Positions 1-7,844 of a stretch of DNA of 63,602 nucleotides are shown here, piece after piece. Both the position numbers and the translations under genes were made by a program. The DNA is from Treponema sp. (lineage in GTDB: Bacteria; Spirochaetota; Spirochaetia; Treponematales; Treponemataceae). Every line of letters starts with the position of its first letter. Position 1 is the stretch's first letter. Below the pieces are notes generated by a model, which saw only the letters and a program-made list of their open reading frames with translations, searched no databases and was not told the DNA's origin. The stretch lies in NCBI GenBank assembly GCA_024687165.1, contig JAILEY010000032.1, forward strand, positions 1-63,602. Reading direction: 5' to 3'.

Positions 1-10
1 CTGTATAAAT

Positions 11-44
11 TTATACACAAATTTCGTCTAAAAATTTATACACA
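11..44 (+). other. two DnaA-box-like 9-mers
   Basis: TTATACACA occurs at 11-19 and again at 36-44, same orientation, 25 bp apart. Both fit the DnaA-box pattern TTATNCACA and lie in very AT-rich DNA at the window edge. They could be the flank of an origin, DnaA-regulated sites, or chance in AT-rich sequence. What lies further upstream is not visible. Confidence 0.35.
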
Positions 45-220
45 GGGTTTATTTTTTTCTAATAGTCTAAAAAAAATCAAAAAAATCTTACAAAATTTCT
101 GTAAATTTATTCAAAAATCTCCAGATTTAATTCAATTTTCATGTAAATTCAATTCAATTTTAAGCATTAAGTTTCATTTAATTTTATTTTTAGAGAAATT
201 TAACTTTTTAAAATTTTAAT

Positions 221-235
221 TGGCACAATTTCTGC
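221..235 (+). promoter_or_regulatory. candidate sigma-54 (-24/-12) promoter of the sigma-factor gene
   Basis: TGGCAC (221-226), five bases, then CTGC (232-235) fits TGGCAC-N5-TTGC with one mismatch. The invariant GG (222-223) and GC (234-235) have the required 10-bp gap. Transcription would start near 247, giving a leader of about 50 nt with an AGGAG ribosome site at 284-288. No comparable sigma-70 promoter at 16-18 bp spacing is seen here. Assignment is by motif only. Confidence 0.6.
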
Positions 236-296
236 TCATAAATTTACATAATAAAAAGTCTTAAATACAAATTAAAAATTTTCAGGAGTCCAAAAT

Positions 297-1106
297 ATGG
301 AAAACGAAACAATTAAAGAGTATTTGAGCTCAATCAAGAATTATCCCCTTCTTTCAGCAGAAGAAGAACAGGCTCTTTCAAAGAAAATTCAGAAGGGAGA
401 CAAGGCTGCATTGCAGAAACTCATCAACTCGAATCTTCGTCTTGTTTTAAGTGTTGCAAAAAAGATGAAGACATCACAGTCAAACATCATGGATCTTATT
501 CAGGAAGGAAATATGGGACTCATGATCGCAGCTCAGAAATTCAGTTCTGCATTTAAGACAAGATTTTCTACTTATGCATATCCATGGATTGCCCAGTATA
601 TGCTGCGATTTCTAAACACGAAGTCTTCATTCATCACTCTTCCTCACAGAAAGGAACTTATCATCCGCAAGATTCAGAATGCACAATCTTATTTCTTCCA
701 GCAACATGGACGTGAACAGACTATACAGGAACTTGCACTTTTCCTTGGTCTTGAAGAAGAAAAGGTTATCGAGTACCTCAGCTATTCTTATACAGTAGCT
801 TCTCTCGATCTTGAAGCAAATGATGAAGGAAGTTCTGCAACAATTGGAGACCTTATTGCAGATAACACATACAATCCTGAAGAACTTCTTGCACGAAATG
901 AAACAAAAGAATACATCCGTTCAATGATGAGCAAACTTTCAAAGAATGAACAGACTGTACTCTGGTACCGCTACAATCTTGACGGAGACATGCACACAAA
1001 AACTCTCCGTGAAATCAGCAAAATCATTGGTGTAAGTCCTGAAGCTGTTCGCCAGACAGAAATTCGTGCAGTAAAGCACATGAAGCAGCTTGTTTCTAAC
1101 TATTAA
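297..1106 (+). CDS. RpoS/RpoD-like sigma-70 family factor lacking region 1.1
   Basis: This 269-residue protein directs RNA polymerase to a promoter subset. It begins directly with region 1.2 (residues 4-55), followed by the region 2 core-binding and -10 recognition helices (about 49-105, including DLIQEGNMGLM), region 3 (about 110-165) and a region 4.2 helix-turn-helix (about 235-265, REISKIIGVSPEAVRQ). Without region 1.1 it is shorter than a housekeeping RpoD and closer to RpoS-type alternative factors. The start follows AGGAG by 8 nt. It stands alone, ends in a hairpin terminator, and has a -24/-12 sigma-54 motif upstream, as in the Borrelia RpoN-RpoS cascade. Whether it is an RpoS orthologue by descent cannot be decided here. 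Confidence 0.85.
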   Translation: MENETIKEYLSSIKNYPLLSAEEEQALSKKIQKGDKAALQKLINSNLRLVLSVAKKMKTSQSNIMDLIQEGNMGLMIAAQKFSSAFKTRFSTYAYPWIAQYMLRFLNTKSSFITLPHRKELIIRKIQNAQSYFFQQHGREQTIQELALFLGLEEEKVIEYLSYSYTVASLDLEANDEGSSATIGDLIADNTYNPEELLARNETKEYIRSMMSKLSKNEQTVLWYRYNLDGDMHTKTLREISKIIGVSPEAVRQTEIRAVKHMKQLVSNY

Positions 1107-1173
1107 ACTAATCTTTTAAGACAATTTCGAAAGTCCATATGGGCTTTTGAAATAATTCCATATTTATTTTGAA

Positions 1174-1206
1174 GCTGTCTGAAAAATCAGGCAGCCATTT
1201 TTTTTA
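1174..1206 (+). terminator. intrinsic terminator of the sigma-factor gene
   Basis: GCTGTCTG (1174-1181) pairs with CAGGCAGC (1188-1195) with one G-U pair, followed by a run of T. The T-run almost touches the -35 of the next promoter (1207), so the two transcription units are packed end to end. Confidence 0.75.
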
Positions 1207-1241
1207 TTGTAAATATTTTTAAGAACGTATAGAATAACACC
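1207..1241 (+). promoter_or_regulatory. sigma-70 promoter, predicted leaderless start of the MBL gene
   Basis: TTGTAA (1207-1212), 17 bp, TAGAAT (1230-1235), then six bases and ATG at 1242. With the -10 at -12 to -7, +1 is the A of the ATG. No Shine-Dalgarno sequence is present. Confidence 0.7.
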
Positions 1242-2141
1242 ATGAAAATGATTCTGACGGGGACCGGCACAAGTCATGGAATTCCTGTAATAGGATGTAA
1301 CTGTGCCGTTTGTACTTCAAAAGATCCAAAAGACAACAGATTAAGATGTTCTGCATGGATTTTCGATCCGGTAAGCATTTTAATTGATGTAGGACCGGAA
1401 TTTAGAATCCAGGCTTTAAAATACAAAATCACCAAACCACAGGCAGTTTTTATTACTCACAGCCATGCTGATCATCTGCATGGAATAGACGATCTGCGGA
1501 TTTTCAGTCACTCTACACCGCCAACATCTCCTGTATACAACAAGGAACATGAAGCTCATATAAAAGGGCTGAGGGTTTATGCAAATGACAGATGTGCAAA
1601 AGACATTGCAAAAAGATTTGATTATATTTTCACACCAACAAAAGAAGGCGGCGGAAAACCTAAAATCGAAATAATAAGTACTAAAGAACATGAGGCAGAA
1701 TTTCCGCTCTCATTAAAAAATATTCAGGTTACTCCGGTGCCACTGATGCATGGTTCACTTGAAGATATGGGACTGCTTTTCACCGAAACAAAAAAAGACG
1801 GAACAAAAAAAAGCATTGCATATCTTACTGACTGCAGTTTCATCAGCGATAAATCAATCAATCTTATAAAAGAAAGATGCGGTGTACTTGAACATCTTGT
1901 AATTGACGGCCTGAAACCAACTCCTCATTCAACTCATTTTTCATATGAACAGGCACTGGAAGCAGCAGACCGTCTGAATGCAAAAAACACCTACCTTACT
2001 CACATGGCACACAATTTAAGCCACAAACAGTTGAGTGAATACATCGATGCCGTAATCCCAAAATTTAAAAATCTAAAACGGAATATAGAAGAAGGCGGCT
2101 CAGCAAGTCCTGCTTACGACGGATTAATTCTTGAAATTTGA
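1242..2141 (+). CDS. MBL-fold metallo-hydrolase, PhnP-like
   Basis: A 299-residue metallo-beta-lactamase-fold phosphodiesterase-type hydrolase. The metal signature HSHADH is at about residue 72-78 and further metal ligands are visible (HGSLEDMG, LTDCSF, and a C-terminal TYLTHMAHNLSH). The N-terminal GTGTSHGIPVIGC with paired cysteines (C19, C21, C24) is typical of the PhnP/YycJ-like branch that acts on cyclic phosphodiesters or nucleic-acid-derived substrates; the real substrate is unknown. The promoter lies six bases from the ATG, so the message is probably leaderless. It converges on rpmB. Confidence 0.8.
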   Translation: MKMILTGTGTSHGIPVIGCNCAVCTSKDPKDNRLRCSAWIFDPVSILIDVGPEFRIQALKYKITKPQAVFITHSHADHLHGIDDLRIFSHSTPPTSPVYNKEHEAHIKGLRVYANDRCAKDIAKRFDYIFTPTKEGGGKPKIEIISTKEHEAEFPLSLKNIQVTPVPLMHGSLEDMGLLFTETKKDGTKKSIAYLTDCSFISDKSINLIKERCGVLEHLVIDGLKPTPHSTHFSYEQALEAADRLNAKNTYLTHMAHNLSHKQLSEYIDAVIPKFKNLKRNIEEGGSASPAYDGLILEI

Positions 2142-2164
2142 TTACATAAAAAAAATCTTTAAAA

Positions 2165-2194
2165 TAAAAAAAACCGCCTGATATTTCAAGCGGT
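2165..2194 (-). terminator. intrinsic terminator of rpmB
   Basis: Read on the minus strand, ACCGC...GCGGT (2173-2194) with an inner TGA/TCA pairing forms a hairpin followed by eight T. It lies 23 bp past the rpmB stop codon. Confidence 0.8.
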
Positions 2195-2216
2195 CTCTTT
2201 TATACCTTCAGGTAAA

Positions 2217-2447
2217 TTAGTTAGACTTTGGTGCACCTGCATTAGCTGGTACAACGTTAATCTTCTTTACAACATAACCTGCGCGAAGACAATGTGCACA
2301 AACATTGAGTGTTCTTGTTGTTCCTGCAATTTCTGTCTTTACTTTCAAAAGGTTTGGTCTCCACTGGCGGCGTGTATGGTTGTAAGACTTACTTACTTTG
2401 TTACCGTGCATTGAACCCTTGCCGCAAACATCACATACTCTAGACAT
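2217..2447 (-). CDS. rpmB: 50S ribosomal protein L28
   Basis: A 76-residue L28 of the large ribosomal subunit. It has the family opening MSRVCDVCGKGSMHGNKVS, the basic NHTRRQWRPNL segment and two CxxC-type pairs (CDVC near the N-terminus, CAHC near residue 51), suggesting a zinc-binding form. It is monocistronic with its own strong promoter and terminator, and its ATG is preceded by an AGGTAGG-type ribosome site. Confidence 0.95.
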   Translation of the reverse strand: MSRVCDVCGKGSMHGNKVSKSYNHTRRQWRPNLLKVKTEIAGTTRTLNVCAHCLRAGYVVKKINVVPANAGAPKSN

Positions 2448-2486
2448 ATTATTACCTACCTAAATAAATTACAATTAAGTTTGAAT

Positions 2487-2515
2487 ATTTTAACCAATAT
2501 AGAAAATAGTGTCAA
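2487..2515 (-). promoter_or_regulatory. sigma-70 promoter of rpmB
   Basis: Minus-strand TTGACA (2515-2510), 17 bp, TAAAAT (2492-2487). The start site is near 2480, giving a leader of about 33 nt. This is one of the closest matches to consensus in the window, as expected for a ribosomal protein. Confidence 0.85.
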
Positions 2516-2561
2516 TAGTTACAAGCCGTTCAAAGCAATGATAACTAAAAGACTTTAAACA

Positions 2562-2586
2562 GAACCAGCCGTCAAAAAGCCGGTTC
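2562..2586 (-). terminator. weak terminator-like hairpin after the OmpA/FlgD-Ig gene
   Basis: GAACC(a)GC pairs with GC(c)GGTTC around 2562-2586. On the minus strand it is followed only by TGTTTAAAG, not a strong T-run, so it is at best a weak terminator. Confidence 0.4.
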
Positions 2587-2596
2587 CGTCATAAAT

Positions 2597-5500
2597 CTAT
2601 TTTTCAAGGATAAATTCAACGCGTCTGTTCTTCCAGTTAACAGACTTATCCTTTCTATTGGCAACTGGTTTTGTACCACCCATACCTTCTGTTGAAAGTC
2701 TTGAACCGCTTACACCAAGCTTCTTAAGCTTAGACTTTACGAATTCAGCACGATCTTTAGAAAGAGGTGTAAGAGCCATACCCCATGGACCAGCCTCAGT
2801 TTCTTCTTTATCGTTATCAGATGTGCGGTTTGCATGTCCTACAACAGTTACCTTATAATCGCTGAACTTCTTAAGGATTTCAGCAACACGCTTAAGAACA
2901 CGCTCGTTGTTATCAGCCTGAGCCTTTGTAATTCCAGCCTTTGTAACCTTTCCGCTTGCATCAACAACCTGTACACCAAAATCAGCAGCATCACTTCTGA
3001 AGATAATTGAAGGAATCTGCATCTTAAGCTTGTCACCGTCACGGATAACAAGAACATCAACGCTGATCAAGCCTTCAACAACACTTGTCATTCCAAGTTC
3101 ATCTGTTGCTGTAAATACAAAAGGATAATCTTCTGCAGACTGAACGACTTCTCCGTTATTTCCGCGTCCATCCCATACGATGCGTTCTGTAATTGCATTC
3201 TTACCGCTTGTCTTCCAGAACTGATTTCCATTTCGATCATTAACAACAAACGACCAGTTTTTCAATCCTGCAAGAGTCTTACACTTGAGGGAAATATTAA
3301 GTTCATCATCATTACCATCATTATCCGGGCTGAAATATTTTGGACTTGTCTTTACAGAAAGATCAGGTGCCTTTGTTGTGCAGAGGAAGAATCCTGAAGA
3401 AGTTTCAATACTGTTTCCTTTTGCATATTCAATGCTGAGTACACCCTTGAATGTACCTTCACAAGTTTTATTATCAGAGCCGATTCCATTCCATGCGATG
3501 ATTGAAGGGAATGCTACACTCTTGAAATTATCCTTTGTGAAAGTAAATACAGCCTTGTTACTCATATCAACAATATCAAATTTCCATGAAGCAATTCCGT
3601 CTGTAACTGCAACCTTTACATCAAACTTCTGTTCATCAAATCTGCCGTCACCATTTGGAGAAATTCCCATATTCTGTGCAGTAACAAATGCAGACACAGC
3701 TCTTGTATCAAGATTGATTCCAGAAAGAGTCTGTTTTGTGCTGTTTCCTGCTTCATCTTTTGAAGAAACTACGATTGAATAAATTCCGTTTGCAGCTTTA
3801 TTTCCATTATCATCAGTTCCATCCCATGAGAAATCAGCAATCTTTGCATTATTCCATGTGAATGTTTTTATAACCTTATTTTTTGAATCAAGAACTTCTG
3901 CTGTCCACTTTGTTTCTACAGTACTGTCAGCAGCCTTTACAGGAAGAACCTGTTTTTTACTTGAACCGTCTGGAGAGAATGATGTGTAATCAGAAGAAAT
4001 CTTTACGCTTGGAGCAACAGAATCAATAATGAATGTATCGCTTGCAGCTGTTTCCGTTGTACCGCTTTTTGCAATTGTAGAAATAGAAGCAAAATATTTT
4101 CCGTCTTTTACAGCGCTTCCATTTTTATCCTTTCCGTCCCATGTGAATGAAGAAGGAATTGCACCATGACCTTCATATTTTTTTACGACATTTTTTGAAG
4201 AATCAAGAATTGACAATACATAAGATTCAATACCGCTTGAAGCTTTTGCAACCGATGTAATTACAACTTTATTCTGTGTACTTCCACTTGCAAGAGAGAA
4301 AGCTCTTGGCGAAACAGAAAGTGCAAGTTCAGTTTTACTTGTATCAAGCACAAACGATGCAGTTTCAAATGATGCTGAGTTTCCTGCAGGTTCTGTAACA
4401 TTAAGAACATAGCGGTATGAACCGTCAGCAACAAATTTTCCGTTATCATCAAGGCCGTTCCATGATGCTTTTGGCGGAAGATTTGAATCAAAATTAAACT
4501 GTCTTACAACATTATTCTTTGAGTCAACAATTGTACCTGTCCATGTTTTTTCGCCTGTAAATGATGGCTCAGGAACATTTTCCTGACTGATTTCAAAATT
4601 TGATTTTCCGTTGAAAACTGTATTTGAAGGAAGAGAAACTTTTGCTGCAGGAGCCTGATTGTCGAGCACGAAGACTGGAGAATAAACTGCAGCCGGTTCG
4701 TATCCGTTCAAATATCTTGCAGTAATCTTTGTACGATATTCGCCTTCAGCAAGAAGTTTACCGCTGTTATCCTTTCCGTTAAATACGAAGTTTGCAGGAG
4801 GATTTTTTGTTCCGCTTGTTGTATAGAAAACTTTATCACTGTCTTTTGCTACAACACTGATTGACCAGTTAGTAAGAGAGTTCACACTTGTTGTAGGAGA
4901 AGGAATTGCAACATCGAATTTTACAGTTTCATTTTTAACTGCAACCTTTCCTTTTGGAGCAGGAGCAAAGAATCTTGTTCCGTTTACAGAAACAGCAATC
5001 TCAGGTTTTTCAGCTGAGAAAATAATATTCTTAATCTGTGTTTTTTCACAAACGTTTCCTGCAAGGTCTGTTGAAGTAATTTCATAATTATAAATTCCGT
5101 CCGGAACAATAGCACCTTTATCATCAGTTCCGTTCCATTCTACAGTTACAGGAGCTTCCTTTTCCCATCTGTAAGTCTTAATCAGTTTTCCCTGAGCATC
5201 TGTGATTTTTGCAGTCCAGAGTTCTTCTTTTGAACCAGACTGAGCAATTTTAAATGTACCTTTTGCACCTTCACCAAAACTCTTGTCAGAAGGTTCTGTC
5301 AAATTTACAGAAGGAGCTGTTGAATCGACAATTACCTTGAGCTTTGAAGTTGTTGCAGTATTTCCGTTATCATCACTTGCAGTAAACTGATAATAATAAA
5401 GGCCGTCAGGAGCAACTGAACCATCTTCCATGATACCGTTCCAGATTACATTAGAAGGAACTTCAACACCAGACTTTGGAGTAGTAAGTGCATTGAAAAA

Positions 5501-5761
5501 TCCTTTTACAGTAATATCTTCAGGAAGGGCTACCTTATTTCCGATCGTGCGGACAAGAGTTCCTTTTTCATTAAAGATATTCAAACTCCATTCTTTGATA
5601 TAACGTTTTTCTTTAATCTTAAGAGGAATACTCAGATTATCTTTTACACCGTCATTATTCGGTGACATATAAACAACAGGATAATCTGCATAAACAATTC
5701 CCGCAGAAAGAATTGCAGAACAAACAGCTGCACTTATTCTTTTATTGATTTTTTTGCTCAT
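2597..5761 (-). CDS. large secreted protein with about eight FlgD-type Ig repeats and an OmpA C-terminus
   Basis: A 1054-residue exported protein with an N-terminal signal (lysine-rich, then a hydrophobic stretch to about residue 25). The body holds about eight repeats of the pattern W-[ND]-G-x-D-D-x-G-x(3)-[DA]-G-x-Y, the signature of FlgD-like immunoglobulin modules. The last 100 residues or so are an OmpA-type peptidoglycan-binding domain (VVGHANRTSD, LSKDRAEFVKSKL, STEGMGGTKPVA, NRRVEF). This suggests a periplasmic or outer-membrane scaffold tethered to the cell wall; its partner is unknown. It is co-transcribed behind the UPF0164 gene (5 bp gap) and has a GAGGAG ribosome site. Confidence 0.8.
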   Translation of the reverse strand: MSKKINKRISAAVCSAILSAGIVYADYPVVYMSPNNDGVKDNLSIPLKIKEKRYIKEWSLNIFNEKGTLVRTIGNKVALPEDITVKGFFNALTTPKSGVEVPSNVIWNGIMEDGSVAPDGLYYYQFTASDDNGNTATTSKLKVIVDSTAPSVNLTEPSDKSFGEGAKGTFKIAQSGSKEELWTAKITDAQGKLIKTYRWEKEAPVTVEWNGTDDKGAIVPDGIYNYEITSTDLAGNVCEKTQIKNIIFSAEKPEIAVSVNGTRFFAPAPKGKVAVKNETVKFDVAIPSPTTSVNSLTNWSISVVAKDSDKVFYTTSGTKNPPANFVFNGKDNSGKLLAEGEYRTKITARYLNGYEPAAVYSPVFVLDNQAPAAKVSLPSNTVFNGKSNFEISQENVPEPSFTGEKTWTGTIVDSKNNVVRQFNFDSNLPPKASWNGLDDNGKFVADGSYRYVLNVTEPAGNSASFETASFVLDTSKTELALSVSPRAFSLASGSTQNKVVITSVAKASSGIESYVLSILDSSKNVVKKYEGHGAIPSSFTWDGKDKNGSAVKDGKYFASISTIAKSGTTETAASDTFIIDSVAPSVKISSDYTSFSPDGSSKKQVLPVKAADSTVETKWTAEVLDSKNKVIKTFTWNNAKIADFSWDGTDDNGNKAANGIYSIVVSSKDEAGNSTKQTLSGINLDTRAVSAFVTAQNMGISPNGDGRFDEQKFDVKVAVTDGIASWKFDIVDMSNKAVFTFTKDNFKSVAFPSIIAWNGIGSDNKTCEGTFKGVLSIEYAKGNSIETSSGFFLCTTKAPDLSVKTSPKYFSPDNDGNDDELNISLKCKTLAGLKNWSFVVNDRNGNQFWKTSGKNAITERIVWDGRGNNGEVVQSAEDYPFVFTATDELGMTSVVEGLISVDVLVIRDGDKLKMQIPSIIFRSDAADFGVQVVDASGKVTKAGITKAQADNNERVLKRVAEILKKFSDYKVTVVGHANRTSDNDKEETEAGPWGMALTPLSKDRAEFVKSKLKKLGVSGSRLSTEGMGGTKPVANRKDKSVNWKNRRVEFILEK

Positions 5762-5766
5762 TGTGT

Positions 5767-6825
5767 TTACTCCTCTACATTCCAGAGAATGATTTCAGGT
5801 GCAGATGTATCCTTTGCACCAAGATTAAGTTTTGCACCAACGCTTATTGCTTCAATACCTGTGTATAAAGGCTGAGTTGCAATTGCAGGGATGATTTCAC
5901 TCTGTTCCCATTCAGCATTTTTTTCTGTAAGCTTTTTAGAATTCATTCCAAGCTTAATTGATGCTCCAACAGAAACAAGATTAATTCCGTCTCCCTTACG
6001 TTCAACCATTTCAACAAAATTCAACTGTGAAGAAAAATTAAGTCTTATAAAATCATTAAAATCCAAAGTAAAAGCAAGATCTGAAACAAAGTTCTGACAC
6101 ATTGGAGAAGAAAGATCTACGCTGAATGCGCCGCTTACTTTTTTGAATTCAAATAAAGTTGCACCAAATCCGGCACGTGGTGTAAGAATTGAAGGATATC
6201 CTGAAGGTTCACCTGCCTTTACACCATATTCTGCATAATCAGGAGCAGGCTTACCAAGATTCAAAAGTGAAAATCCTACACGCGGATTCTTAAAGCATGC
6301 AAAATCATCAAGCTTATAAAGAGCACCAAGATCTACACCAACAGAAAAATCTGCACCCTCGCCCATATAAAGTCCAAAGTAAACATTTGAACCTACAGAA
6401 AACTTATCGTTGATATCTTTTGCAGCTGCACCGTTAAAGATAATTGTATTTCTTAAATTCATTCCGTAAAAATCAGCAAAAGTTGCAGTAACATTTCCTG
6501 CAAAAACAGCCCATTTTGTTGGAAGAATTAATCCGCCGCTCATACCGAAACCAAGATCATCATCTCCGTCATAAGCGTTGTAATTTAAGAACATTGTTGC
6601 ACCAATATCAAGACCAATTCTCTGCTCACCGGCAATCAATGCAGGATTATATGCAACAGATCCTGAAACAATAGTCATTGCAGGTCCACCAACAGCAGAA
6701 GCAGCCCCACTAAGAAGTTCAGGATTATCAAGTCTGTACAAATCTTCTCCACCACGAGGCGGGTTGTAAGCAAAAATCTCAGCAGCAAAAGTTAACAAAG
6801 CTGCCATAACCAAAGTCTTTTTCAT
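5767..6825 (-). CDS. UPF0164 family outer-membrane beta-barrel protein
   Basis: A 352-residue protein with a cleavable signal peptide (ending near FAAEIFA) and a mature start NPPRGGEDLYRLDNPELL. This opening, followed by a GGPAM...SVAYNPALIAG segment and alternating aromatic/hydrophobic strands to the C-terminus, matches the Treponema UPF0164 family, regarded as FadL-like outer-membrane proteins. A strong GGGAGG site precedes the ATG. It is first of a two-gene operon with the Ig/OmpA protein, suggesting that barrel and scaffold work together; that link is inference. Confidence 0.75.
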   Translation of the reverse strand: MKKTLVMAALLTFAAEIFAYNPPRGGEDLYRLDNPELLSGAASAVGGPAMTIVSGSVAYNPALIAGEQRIGLDIGATMFLNYNAYDGDDDLGFGMSGGLILPTKWAVFAGNVTATFADFYGMNLRNTIIFNGAAAKDINDKFSVGSNVYFGLYMGEGADFSVGVDLGALYKLDDFACFKNPRVGFSLLNLGKPAPDYAEYGVKAGEPSGYPSILTPRAGFGATLFEFKKVSGAFSVDLSSPMCQNFVSDLAFTLDFNDFIRLNFSSQLNFVEMVERKGDGINLVSVGASIKLGMNSKKLTEKNAEWEQSEIIPAIATQPLYTGIEAISVGAKLNLGAKDTSAPEIILWNVEE

Positions 6826-6910
6826 AGAAAAAACCTCCCAAATTTATCCATACGAAACAGTTTCAAAAGCTCATAAAACCTCTAAAAACTGCACATACAA
6901 ATATACTAAA

Positions 6911-6939
6911 ATTATCGGAATATTGATAGTGACTTTAAA
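6911..6939 (-). promoter_or_regulatory. candidate promoter of the UPF0164 operon
   Basis: Minus-strand TTTAAA (6939-6934), 17 bp, GATAAT (6916-6911). The leader would be about 78 nt. Moderate match only. Confidence 0.45.
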
Positions 6940-6948
6940 ACAAACAAA

Positions 6949-7794
6949 TTAAATAGAAGAAAGTTTCTGTTCAACCTGATCAATTATAAAATCAGGAGTA
7001 GATGCACCGGCCGTAATTCCAACTTTTTCCATTTTAAAAAATTCTGAAGGAATTTCATCAGCATTTTCTATGAGAGCTGCAGACGAACAAATAGCAGATG
7101 CAGTTTCATAAAGGCGTTTTGTGTTTGCAGAAGATTTTCCGCCTATAACAAGAATGCCGTCAACCTGGCCTTCAAGTTCGCGCAGGGATTCCTGACGTTC
7201 CATTGTTGCGCTGCAAATCGAATTGAAAACCTGAACATTTTCATTTTTACTTTTGATTACTTCAACAATTTTCTCAAACTCTGTCGGACTGAAAGTTGTC
7301 TGTACAATTAAAACTGTTTTAGGCTCTACTTTTAAAGCTTCTGCATCTTTTACATTTTCAATTACTACAGCTTTATTTTTTGCACACGAAGAAATACTGA
7401 CAACTTCACCATGATTTCTGTCTCCGGCAATAATAATACAATAGCCTTTTGAAGCCCATTCAGCGGCTCTTTTCTGACTTAAAAGAACACGTGGACATGT
7501 AGCATCCATTACAACGGCATTTCGACTGGAAAGAGCGTCTTTTGTTTCAACAGTCGTACCATGAGCGCGTATTATAACAACAGAATCAGAATCAACTGCA
7601 GAAAGATCATCGGCAAGAATCTGCACACCGCGTTTTTTTAAATCATCCAGAACAAGCGGATTGTGAATAAGAGGTCCAAGCGTGAATATTTTTTTTGAAT
7701 CTGATGAATTTGCATCAAGTGCTTTTTCAGCTGTTTCAACAGCTCTTTTTACACCCATGCAGAATCCCATTACTTTTGATCTGATGATTTTCAT
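6949..7794 (-). CDS. ispH: 4-hydroxy-3-methylbut-2-enyl diphosphate reductase
   Basis: IspH (281 residues) carries out the last step of the MEP isoprenoid pathway, giving IPP and DMAPP from HMBPP. The three cluster cysteines are visible: GFCMGV (C12), DATCPRV (about 97) and NSICSAT (about 190). Active-site residues include the IRAHG and GDRNHGE histidines and a C-terminal TAGASTP motif. It follows secF, but a terminator-like hairpin lies directly before the ATG and no Shine-Dalgarno site is visible, so how it is expressed is unclear. Confidence 0.95.
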   Translation of the reverse strand: MKIIRSKVMGFCMGVKRAVETAEKALDANSSDSKKIFTLGPLIHNPLVLDDLKKRGVQILADDLSAVDSDSVVIIRAHGTTVETKDALSSRNAVVMDATCPRVLLSQKRAAEWASKGYCIIIAGDRNHGEVVSISSCAKNKAVVIENVKDAEALKVEPKTVLIVQTTFSPTEFEKIVEVIKSKNENVQVFNSICSATMERQESLRELEGQVDGILVIGGKSSANTKRLYETASAICSSAALIENADEIPSEFFKMEKVGITAGASTPDFIIDQVEQKLSSI

Positions 7795-7796
7795 AA

Positions 7797-7827
7797 AACA
7801 AAAAAGGGCTGCCTTTCGACAACCCTT
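7797..7827 (-). terminator. terminator hairpin between secF and ispH
   Basis: On the minus strand AAGGG-TTG-tcgaaagg-CAG-CCCTT (7827-7804) is followed by TTTTTTG. It lies 18 bp after the secF stop and its T-run ends a few bases before the ispH ATG, so it terminates secDF and may also gate ispH read-through. Confidence 0.7.
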
Positions 7828-7844
7828 GTATAACTTATTTACCG

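Noticed and set aside
100-117. An 18-base string (tctgtaaatttattcaaa) shared with 58110-58127
   Set aside because: The sequence around the two copies does not match beyond it, and it is AT-rich, so chance is plausible.
1129-1149. A hairpin-like AAGTCC/GGGCTT after the sigma gene
   Set aside because: Short stem and only four T; the stronger terminator lies 25 bp further on.
3285-3782. A 165-codon open frame opposite the Ig/OmpA gene
   Set aside because: It lies inside a repeat-rich coding region with a clear gene on the minus strand; no motif or start signal.
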